Shown in pieces: positions 57,825 to 64,000 of a DNA stretch of 64,000 nt. The position numbers and the translations under genes were made by a program. Each line of letters starts with the position of its first letter. Position 1 is the stretch's first letter. Below the pieces are notes generated by a model. That model ran no database searches. It was not told the DNA's origin and saw nothing but the letters and a program-made list of their open reading frames with translations. The DNA is taken from positions 124,001-188,000 of the forward strand of contig JAHHDR010000042.1 of assembly GCA_019739215.1 (NCBI GenBank), given 5' to 3'. Source of the stretch: Rhizobium sp. (GTDB taxonomy: Bacteria; Pseudomonadota; Alphaproteobacteria; Rhizobiales; Rhizobiaceae).

Positions 57825-59180
57825 TCATTCCGCTCGCTCGTGCTCCGACACCTCGATGTTCAGGCGGCGCATCTTCTCCCACATCGTTGTGCGGGAAATA
57901 CAGAGCAGTTTTGCGGCGGGCGTGATCGCACCACCGGTGGATCGAAGTGCCCGCAGAATGTGCTGCCTCTCGGCATCGTCCCTTGCCGCATCCAAAGACC
58001 CCAACGCCATGCCGTCCTGCGAAAGCACGGCACCATTGCCTGAGGCCTGATCGGGAAACAGGTCGCCCGGCATGACCCAGGGACCAAGTGCAAGCAGGGA
58101 GGCACGTTCGATCCGGTTTCGCAGTTCGCGAACATTGCCGGGCCAATCATGCCGTTTCAATGCCGTGACGGCGAGTTCCGACAGTCCGGTGGGACAGAGC
58201 TCGCGGTCGGACGCGATCTCGTCCATGAACATGTCCGCGAGCCAGACCACGTCTTCAGGTCTGGCCCGCAGAGGTGGCACTTCGACGGCGACGACATTGA
58301 TCCGGTAGAAGAGGTCCTCGCGGAACTTGCCCGATTTGATGGCTTCACGCAGGTCGAGATTGGTGGCGCAAAGAAGGCGTCCTTCAAAGGCAATCACCGT
58401 CTCGCCGCCGACGCGGCTGAAGGTTCGGCTCTCGATGAGCCGCAGGAGCTTTGATTGAAGGCGCAGCGACAGGTCGCCGATTTCATCAAGAAACAGCGTG
58501 CCGCCCTTGGCCCGCTCGGCATAACCCAGATGACGGCTGGCAGCGCCTGAAAGCGCGCCCTTCTCGTGGCCGAACAACTCGCTTTCCAGCAATTCCTCCG
58601 GGATCGCCGCGCAGTTGACCGCGATGAACGGGCCCTTGCTGGCATTCGAATTCTGATGCAGATAGCGGGCGCAGACTTCCTTGCCCACACCTGTCTCGCC
58701 CGTGATCAGCACGTTGGAGGCGGATCTCGATATGCGCGACAGGAGGCGCTCCAACCCGACCATCGCCGGAGATACGCCAAGCACAGGCTCCGACGTTTCG
58801 ATGCCGGACCCGATCAGTTGCGATATCCGGGTCAGGAAATCGGTCATGTCGAACGGCTTGGTGAGATAGTCGCCCGCCCCGGATCGGATCAGCCGGACGG
58901 CCTGGTTGACGTCGGCAAATCCTGTCATGAACAGGAACGGCGGCGGGTTCACCCCCTCGGCGGCACCCAGGAAGACGTCCTCGCCGGAACCATCCGGCAG
59001 GCGAATGTCGCAGATGATCGCATCCTTTGCCGACGCTCCCCCCGCAAGTGCCCGCTTCGCCGCCCCGACGGAACGCCACCACTCGACGCTGGCTCCCTCG
59101 ATCTCAAGCCTCTGGACGAGGGATTCGCCCATGACGGGGTCATCTTCGACAAGGCCAAGGGTTCTTCTTTCAAGCAGCAT
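57825..59180 (-). CDS. aioR: sigma-54-dependent response regulator of arsenite oxidase
   Basis: A 451-residue NtrC-type activator. The receiver domain (about 1-125) has D58 (ICDIRLPDG) and K108 (LTKPF). The AAA+ domain (about 140-375) has Walker A GETGVGKE, then HEKGALSGA where the sigma-54 contact loop normally reads GAFTGA, Walker B GGTLFLDEIGDL, and RINVVAVEVPPLRAR. A Fis-type helix-turn-helix follows (about 405-445: ITPAAKLLCISRTTMWEKMRRL). With AioS and AioX it switches on the sigma-54 promoter of aioBA. The gene overlaps the end of aioS by 11 bp. The altered GALSGA loop is worth noting but may be normal for AioR. Confidence 0.93.
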   Translation of the reverse strand: MLLERRTLGLVEDDPVMGESLVQRLEIEGASVEWWRSVGAAKRALAGGASAKDAIICDIRLPDGSGEDVFLGAAEGVNPPPFLFMTGFADVNQAVRLIRSGAGDYLTKPFDMTDFLTRISQLIGSGIETSEPVLGVSPAMVGLERLLSRISRSASNVLITGETGVGKEVCARYLHQNSNASKGPFIAVNCAAIPEELLESELFGHEKGALSGAASRHLGYAERAKGGTLFLDEIGDLSLRLQSKLLRLIESRTFSRVGGETVIAFEGRLLCATNLDLREAIKSGKFREDLFYRINVVAVEVPPLRARPEDVVWLADMFMDEIASDRELCPTGLSELAVTALKRHDWPGNVRELRNRIERASLLALGPWVMPGDLFPDQASGNGAVLSQDGMALGSLDAARDDAERQHILRALRSTGGAITPAAKLLCISRTTMWEKMRRLNIEVSEHERAE

Positions 59181-60612
59181 CCTTGCGCTCCCTCATGGAG
59201 TTTCGCGGCAACGAAACCGTGACGCATGTGCCCTTGCCGGCTGTCGTATCGACGGCAATCGTGCCGCCCAACTCGCTGACCAGCCGACGCGTGGTCCAGA
59301 GACCAAGTCCGTGACCACCGGCAAAAGGGCTGGGAGCCGCGGCCGGATCGGTCAGCGTCTTTATCGCGTAGTCCGGCATGCCCGGTCCGCTGTCGGCGAC
59401 CTCTATGACAAGATGAACGATGGAGGCCCGACACCGCACCGCGACCTTGGTGCCAGGTTCGGACGCGCGGCACGCGTTCAGAACGAGGTTCAACACGATC
59501 TGGCGAACCTCCGATGCGGGCACATCGACGTCTCCCGCAAGTTCCACGTCCCAGTCAAGTTCGAGGTCGCGATGTCTGATATCCGGCCCCGCCAGGACCT
59601 TCAGGTCATCGAAATCCTGCATCTCGAGCGATCGGCTTTCGCGATCGAGTCGCCAGGTCATCAGGGTTGACCGCACGACATCCCTGATCCCCTTCAGGCC
59701 TCGTTCTATCAGCGAAATCGATTTTAGCTGCACCTCGGGTTTGTCGCCGTGGTGCTTGAGCGTGTCGAGTGCATTGAATATGCCGCCGAGCGGGTTGTTG
59801 ATCTCGTGCGCCATGCTCGACGCCAGACGGCCGAGGCTCGCGAGGCGTTCTTCCTCGGCGACCTTGCGCTCCAGCTGGTCTCGCTCGTCAAGCCCCGCCA
59901 CCATCGTGTTGTAGGCCCGAAACAACCGCTTGAACTCAGGTCCCGCCCGGTCGATCTCTGCGCCGGCGATCGGTTTATGGGCCACCGTGACGCTATCCTC
60001 CAGGTTGGCGGCGAGAATGGCGACCGGCCGCATCATGCGGCGAACCGTCAGCCAGGCCACCACAACCGCAATCAGCGTCAGCAGCACGTTGGTAGCGATG
60101 AGCGTCGTCAGCACCTTGACACGGTCTGCAAGCAGACCCGCGATGTCGAGCCTAGCAAACACCGTGCCGATCGGCTGACCGTTGTAAAGTATGTCACGCC
60201 TTGCAAAGGCGCGAGCCGACGGCTCATCCATGATGAAGCGCTCGGACGCGGCTCGGACCTTGTCATAATCGTGTGGAAGTGCGGCACCCGGTGCGAGTGC
60301 GCGCGGATCGCTCGCGGCAATGACCTGGCCGTCGCTATTGGCAACGACCGTCTCAAGTGCCCGCACGCCCTCCATGCCCTGGCGGGAGCGGTCCAGAATG
60401 GCGAAGACCTCCCACACGTCCTCCCGAAGCACCGCGTCCGACAGCGCCGCGGTCAGGCCATCAAGATGCACACCCGCAAGTGTCTTCAGGTGATCCGACT
60501 GGATGGTCTCGAGACGGGAAAGCACCTGCTGTGAGATAAAAACGGAAATCACGATCAGGAACGCCGCGGCGACAGCGGGGAGCTTGAACGACAAAGGCAA
60601 GGCCAGTCTCAT
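59170..60612 (-). CDS. aioS: arsenite-responsive sensor histidine kinase
   Basis: A 480-residue membrane kinase. The first transmembrane segment is at about 8-28, a periplasmic domain at 29-165 and a second transmembrane segment at 166-190. A HAMP-like region (about 190-245) and a dimerisation box with H269 (SSMAHEINNPLGG) follow. The HATPase domain (about 355-470) has an N-box VLNLVLNACRASE, ADSGPGMP and GGHGLGLWTTRRL. By family it responds to arsenite-bound AioX and phosphorylates AioR. The start overlaps aioX by 4 bp and its end overlaps aioR by 11 bp, so the three are one coupled operon. Confidence 0.92.
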   Translation of the reverse strand: MRLALPLSFKLPAVAAAFLIVISVFISQQVLSRLETIQSDHLKTLAGVHLDGLTAALSDAVLREDVWEVFAILDRSRQGMEGVRALETVVANSDGQVIAASDPRALAPGAALPHDYDKVRAASERFIMDEPSARAFARRDILYNGQPIGTVFARLDIAGLLADRVKVLTTLIATNVLLTLIAVVVAWLTVRRMMRPVAILAANLEDSVTVAHKPIAGAEIDRAGPEFKRLFRAYNTMVAGLDERDQLERKVAEEERLASLGRLASSMAHEINNPLGGIFNALDTLKHHGDKPEVQLKSISLIERGLKGIRDVVRSTLMTWRLDRESRSLEMQDFDDLKVLAGPDIRHRDLELDWDVELAGDVDVPASEVRQIVLNLVLNACRASEPGTKVAVRCRASIVHLVIEVADSGPGMPDYAIKTLTDPAAAPSPFAGGHGLGLWTTRRLVSELGGTIAVDTTAGKGTCVTVSLPRNSMRERKDAA

Positions 60613-61478
60613 CCCCTCGACACTCCCACCCTCTGCATCATCGCGGCGATCGGATCGAAGAGCGCGGCCGGCTCCTCGCGGAAACCGTCGAGCCGCAACA
60701 TCGAAAGCACGGCGCGACCGTCGGGATCACCGGGCATTTCGGCCAGCGCCTTGCGAAGCGAGATGGTCACGGGAGCGCTATCCAGAGACGCGGGACACGC
60801 GATGGGCGGAAAACCCAGCCAGGGGGATTTGCGAACGATCTCGGTCTCGGCAACCAGTACCGGCTCGGTTTCCCGGAGCACCTCATAGATATAACCATCG
60901 ACACTGCCGCTGGCCGCGAGGCCAGTGCCCACGGCGCGGACGACATTGCGGTGACCATAGGTGAAGAACGTGCGGCTGAAGAACTGGTCGGGGCTGGCAC
61001 CCAGCGTCTCCAGCTCCGCCGCCGTGACCAGAAAGCCAGAATTGGAGTCCGGATCGGAGAAGGCGTGGATATCATCGTTCAGCGCAGCCAGAGTGTCGGC
61101 ACTCCTGCCCTTGGATGCGATCAGGTAGGATTGATAGAGAGGCTGGCCCTTCCAGAGAGGGACGGCGACGAGAGACAGTTGCTCGGCATTGGCGACGAAG
61201 GGATAGCCGCAAATCCAGGCCGCATCGAGTTCCCGCGAAATCAGCATGGATGTGATTTCCTGGTAGGTCCTCCGCGTGACCATCTTGACGCTGCGTCCGG
61301 TCGATCGCTCAAGATAGGTTTTGAGGCGTGAAAGGAGTTCAAGGTCGGATGTGAGGAAAACGGGCGTCAGGCCGAACCGCAAGCCGTTGCTATCAGCGAA
61401 CCCGAAACCCGGCGCAAGCACGCCCGCCGACGCGGCGCAGCCGCGCAGGAATACGCGCCGATCCATGATGGGCCTCAT
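60609..61478 (-). CDS. aioX: periplasmic arsenite-binding protein of the aio sensory system
   Basis: A 289-residue PhnD/PBP-like protein with a Tat-type leader (DRRVFLRGCAAS). It fits the AioX family: RFGLTPVFLTSDLELLSRLKTYL, then TRRTYQEITSMLISRELDAAWICGYPFV, where C90 corresponds in context to the cysteine reported to bind arsenite in AioX (C108 in the described protein, from memory). It passes the arsenite signal to AioS. ATG 61478 with GGAGG eight bases upstream is used; ATG 61466 is also possible. It is the first gene of aioXSR and is divergent from the hydrolase gene to its right. Confidence 0.92.
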   Translation of the reverse strand: MRPIMDRRVFLRGCAASAGVLAPGFGFADSNGLRFGLTPVFLTSDLELLSRLKTYLERSTGRSVKMVTRRTYQEITSMLISRELDAAWICGYPFVANAEQLSLVAVPLWKGQPLYQSYLIASKGRSADTLAALNDDIHAFSDPDSNSGFLVTAAELETLGASPDQFFSRTFFTYGHRNVVRAVGTGLAASGSVDGYIYEVLRETEPVLVAETEIVRKSPWLGFPPIACPASLDSAPVTISLRKALAEMPGDPDGRAVLSMLRLDGFREEPAALFDPIAAMMQRVGVSRG

Positions 61479-61675
61479 GTGTTAATCCTCCCCGCCTCCA
61501 CCGCGGCCGCGCCAGGGGGCACTCTCGACGCTAACATAACGGCGTGCGATGTCAAAAATGAAGCGGGCTGTTGCGGCGATGGCTCTTCGCGCTGAGGCAA
61601 ACGAGATGTTGAGCCCTTTCACCAGCGCCAGCGAGAAATCGACACTCCTTAAAATTTTGAGGCAGGCGGGCCAAA

Positions 61676-61696
61676 AAGCGGAAATCATTTCCGCTT
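61676..61696. promoter_or_regulatory. 21-bp perfect palindrome in the aioX / hydrolase divergent gap
   Basis: Ten-base arms AAGCGGAAAT and ATTTCCGCTT meet around a single C. It lies about 200 bp from aioX and about 215 bp from the hydrolase start, in a 432-bp gap (61479-61910) without a supported gene. A high-symmetry site of this size is a good operator candidate for control of both directions. No regulator was identified. A TAAAATTTTG stretch lies nearby at about 61649. Confidence 0.5.
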
Positions 61697-61910
61697 CGCA
61701 CTAAGGGGAAACAACAAGACGCTGTCCTCCATTTCTCGGCGACCGCCCCGACGAGCCGGAGAGCACACATGTCCGAACCTGACGACACATAACCAAAGTG
61801 CAGACTAGGCTGACATGCCATTCAGCGCCATACGTCTTTATAATTGCTATACCACGACAAGCGTGGTCACCTTCGAAACCACTTTCTACATCCAATGTCA
61901 GGGACCCCGC

Positions 61911-62750
61911 GTGCGAATCCACCACCTCAACTGCGGCTCGCATTGCCCCGTCGGCGGGTTCCTGTTTGACGGATCGAGCAAGGGCCTGCTGGCGAATATC
62001 TGCACGCATTGCCTGCTGGTAGAGACCGCGGACTGTCTGGTCCTGGTCGACACCGGCTATGGATTGAAAGACGTGATGCGGACGTCGGCGGGAAGACTAC
62101 CGCTCACTTGGCCGCTCATCCTCAATACACGCCTGCGCGAACAAGACACGGCCATCCATCAGGTGAAGGCGCTTGGCTTTTCGGCGCGCGATGTGCGCCA
62201 TATCGTCCTCACGCATCTGGATTTCGACCATGCAGGCGGCATAGCGGATTTTCCAGAGGCCACAATTCATGTCATGTCGGGCGAAAGGCAGGCGGCTGAG
62301 ACTGCGCGAGGCTTTGTCGCCCGGCAGCGCTACAGGCCTTCAATGTGGAAGGATGTCACAGACTGGCGAATGTACGAAGCTGAAGGCGAAGCATGGTTCG
62401 GGTTTCGGTCGGTCCGCGATCTCCGCGGACTTCCGCCGGAGATACTCATGGTCCCATTGCCGGGGCATACCTTCGGTCATGCAGGGGTCGCGATCAAGTC
62501 GGACGGCCGATGGATTCTGAATGCAGGAGACAGCTTCATGCATGATGGTCAACTCGACGTGGTACACCCGCACTGCCCGGTAGGAATCGAAGTCTACCAG
62601 GCAATCATGAGCACCGATCGGCGCGCCCGTCTCGACAACATCGAGAGACTTCGCGAGCTCAAACGGAACCATGGTTCCGACGTGTCCATATTCGCCTCGC
62701 ACGACGGCGTTCAACTCGCGGCCATGCGTGGCACGACCCCATCGGGCTAG
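61911..62750 (+). CDS. metallo-beta-lactamase-fold hydrolase (lactonase-like)
   Basis: A 279-residue MBL-fold protein. The metal motif HLDFDHAGG (H-x-D-x-D-H) follows DVRHIVLT, a later LPGHTFGHAGVAI gives the next His ligand, and NAGDSFMHDG gives the bridging Asp. The N-terminus MRIHHLNCGSHCPVGGFLFDG at GTG 61911 is the usual one for this sub-family; the frame extends back to 61815 without family sequence. Relatives include N-acyl-homoserine lactonases and glyoxalase II-like enzymes. Its position beside aioX may be incidental. It converges on the FixJ-type regulator with a 7-bp gap. Confidence 0.85.
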   Translation: MRIHHLNCGSHCPVGGFLFDGSSKGLLANICTHCLLVETADCLVLVDTGYGLKDVMRTSAGRLPLTWPLILNTRLREQDTAIHQVKALGFSARDVRHIVLTHLDFDHAGGIADFPEATIHVMSGERQAAETARGFVARQRYRPSMWKDVTDWRMYEAEGEAWFGFRSVRDLRGLPPEILMVPLPGHTFGHAGVAIKSDGRWILNAGDSFMHDGQLDVVHPHCPVGIEVYQAIMSTDRRARLDNIERLRELKRNHGSDVSIFASHDGVQLAAMRGTTPSG

Positions 62751-62757
62751 CCGGGCT

Positions 62758-63402
62758 TCACGCGTCGGTCCGTCTGTCGGCGACAGCCTGTGTTCCTTTC
62801 ACGATTTCTGCCATTCGCACCAGGTCCGGAAGCGTTTTCGCGCCCATCTTGCGCATGGCGGAACCGCGATGAATCTTGACGGTGATCTCGCTCAGTCCCA
62901 GTTGGCCGGCCACCTGCTTATTGAGTAGGCCGGACGTCACCATGGTCATGACCTGTTGCTCGCGCAGGGACATCGCCTGGAATGTCTCGACCACTTTCGA
63001 CACGCTGGAGGTCTTCCGTCTTCCGATCCGGTCTTTTTCAATCGCCACGCCGACGGCGTCGAGCAGTTCCTGCTCCCGAAACGGCTTTGGCAGGAAATCG
63101 ACAGCGCCCGCTTTCATGGCCCTGACCGACATGGGAACGTCGGCATGTCCCGTCATCATCACAACCGGGAGATCGATACCGTATTCGCCGAGTTTCGACT
63201 GGAAATCGAGACCGCTGGTGCCCGGGAGTCTAACGTCCAGGAGAAGGCAGGCGGGTTCAGGACCAAGATCGGCGGCCAGGAAATCCTCGACATTCGAATA
63301 TGGCCGGCAGCCGATGCCAACGGACTCGAACAAGAGACACAGTGCCTGAGACAGGGACTTGTCGTCGTCGATCACATAGACGGTGGATGCGTTCGCAGAC
63401 AT
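62758..63402 (-). CDS. FixJ/NarL-type response regulator
   Basis: A 214-residue two-domain regulator. The receiver domain has D12/D13 (VIDDDKS), phospho-acceptor D56 (LLLDVRLPG), T84 region (VMMTGHADVPMSV) and K106 (LPKPFRE). The C-terminal LuxR-type helix-turn-helix (about 140-200) has LSEITVKIHRGSAMRKMGA. It resembles FixJ/TodT-type regulators. ATG 63402 with AGGGGAC upstream is preferred to the longer frame. It follows the kinase gene at the window edge by 127 bp and is probably its partner. Confidence 0.9.
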   Translation of the reverse strand: MSANASTVYVIDDDKSLSQALCLLFESVGIGCRPYSNVEDFLAADLGPEPACLLLDVRLPGTSGLDFQSKLGEYGIDLPVVMMTGHADVPMSVRAMKAGAVDFLPKPFREQELLDAVGVAIEKDRIGRRKTSSVSKVVETFQAMSLREQQVMTMVTSGLLNKQVAGQLGLSEITVKIHRGSAMRKMGAKTLPDLVRMAEIVKGTQAVADRRTDA

Positions 63403-63529
63403 TGCCGGTCCCCTCTTTCGATCCGACGCCCACCCGGGCAATTCTTGATGAATGACAATATTCCACAGGTTCAACTGAGTGGCGAACTAAAAGTAGCAGA
63501 TGCCAAGCTCTGGCGGGGACGACCTTCCC

Positions 63530-64000
63530 TCACATTCGGAAATTTCCCGCCCCGCGCGTGCCATCGCCCGAAACGACATGTTCTGGCAGAGGCCTGACTT
63601 GAACCCTGGGCAGCAATGCCTTGAACAAGGCCCCGGAACCGGTGTTATCCGCAGTCAACTTGCCGCCATGCGCCTCGACGATCTGCTTGCAGATGGCGAG
63701 GCCCATGCCGAGCCCTGTCGTCTTGGTGGTGAAGAAGGTGTCAAAGAGACGAGGCAGGTTCTCGGCCGGCACGCCAAGGCCTCGGTCCTCGACCTCGATC
63801 GCGACGTGCTCGCCTTCGACACGGGTCCGAACCATCAGCACGCGCCTCGCATGCGGAACCTTCTGCATTTCCTGGATCGCATTGACGGAAAGATTGACCA
63901 GCACCTGCTGGAGTTGGACCGGATCGACCGCGACCGTCGCGCCGTCGTCCGCGAACGCCTTTTCAAGACGTACGGAATTGGCCTTGAGTTCGTGCTCGAC
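63530..64000 (-). CDS. sensor histidine kinase, C-terminal part (partial, 5' end off window)
   Basis: The frame is open to the right edge; 157 codons (about 156 residues) are visible. They cover the end of the dimerisation/HATPase region: VDPVQLQQVLVNLSVNAIQEM (N-box), VEDRGLGVP (G1), FFTTKTTGLGMGLAIC (F and G2 boxes) and HGGKLTADN. This is the FixL/TodS-type kinase C-terminus. It is transcribed towards the FixJ-type regulator, so the two should form a pair. Sensor domains lie outside the window. Confidence 0.88.
   Translation of the reverse strand, partial: VEHELKANSVRLEKAFADDGATVAVDPVQLQQVLVNLSVNAIQEMQKVPHARRVLMVRTRVEGEHVAIEVEDRGLGVPAENLPRLFDTFFTTKTTGLGMGLAICKQIVEAHGGKLTADNTGSGALFKALLPRVQVRPLPEHVVSGDGTRGAGNFRM

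Noticed and set aside
61482..61688. 68-codon minus-strand open frame just before aioX
   Set aside because: No ribosome site, no family similarity, and it spans a palindromic promoter region; a chance frame is more likely.
61911..62750. Firm naming as an acyl-homoserine lactonase
   Set aside because: HLDFDH is shared by many MBL-fold enzymes, so lactonase activity cannot be told from this motif alone.
1..64000. tRNA, rRNA, CRISPR arrays, insertion sequences or integrases
   Set aside because: None was seen. The repeats found are single hairpins or protein-coding repeats in the RTX genes, and no transposase or integrase motifs occur.

Overview
The window is GC-rich bacterial DNA. The codon bias, the regulator types, DUF982, the alphaproteobacterial style of the arsenite oxidase genes and the many solute-specific ABC transporters all suggest an alphaproteobacterium of the Rhizobiales/Hyphomicrobiales type. 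The strain is not named by anything seen. Gene density is high. No tRNA, rRNA, CRISPR array, transposase or integrase was seen.

Layout. (1) 1-3801, minus strand: a three-gene signalling operon made of an HD-GYP response regulator, a small exported molybdopterin-domain protein and a hybrid sensor kinase with an HPt domain that runs off the left edge. (2) 3802-6267: a LuxR-type regulator with a 20-bp inverted repeat just upstream, a YqaA/DedA-type membrane protein and two small conserved proteins. (3) 6294-19277: a divergent quaternary-amine locus. Leftward lie proVWX (betaine ABC importer), a GlxA/AraC regulator and two short-chain dehydrogenases. Rightward lie a GntR regulator, a DapA-family lyase, an aldehyde dehydrogenase, an FAD oxidoreductase, an MttB-family methyltransferase and an HpbD-like betaine epimerase. 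Together these fit uptake and degradation of hydroxyproline betaine or proline betaine to 2-oxoglutarate. (4) 19873-27297: three consecutive secreted RTX proteins, one of 1806 residues. Between them they appear to carry four domains resembling the haemophore HasA, plus cadherin-like repeats and calcium-binding nonapeptides.

(5) 27287-33818, minus strand: a peptide/opine-type ABC importer with a fused double ATPase and an amidase. Both permease genes are frameshifted by single-base insertions. (6) 33985-38279: a small flavin-reductase-like protein, a PNPOx-FNR-ferredoxin fusion, an AraC regulator and a MocR/PdxR-type regulator. (7) 38395-49584, plus strand: a tightly coupled operon with degradative HMG-CoA reductase, a class III CoA-transferase, a crotonase, a complete sugar-type ABC importer, two strictosidine-synthase/SMP-30 propellers (one fused to a permease) and HMG-CoA lyase. 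The likely role is uptake and breakdown of mevalonate, mevalonolactone or 3-hydroxy-3-methylglutarate.

(8) 49762-61478, minus strand: an arsenic island. aioX-aioS-aioR senses arsenite. A near-perfect sigma-54 promoter precedes aioBA (arsenite oxidase), followed by a DUF2478 NTPase, a cytochrome c and a phnDCE1E2-type phosphonate/phosphate-analogue importer with a Pho-box-like site. The phn genes contain many single-base insertions. (9) 61911-64000: a metallo-beta-lactamase-fold hydrolase, a FixJ-type response regulator and the 3' part of its probable partner kinase, which runs off the right edge.

Two cautions apply. Reading frames are broken by +1 insertions in glxA, hpbD, dppB, dppC, phnE1, phnC and phnD, and phnE2 is scrambled near its start. 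In these genes the expected protein reappears once single bases are removed, so sequencing or assembly error is at least as likely as true pseudogenes. All function names come from reading translated motifs, not from database searches.
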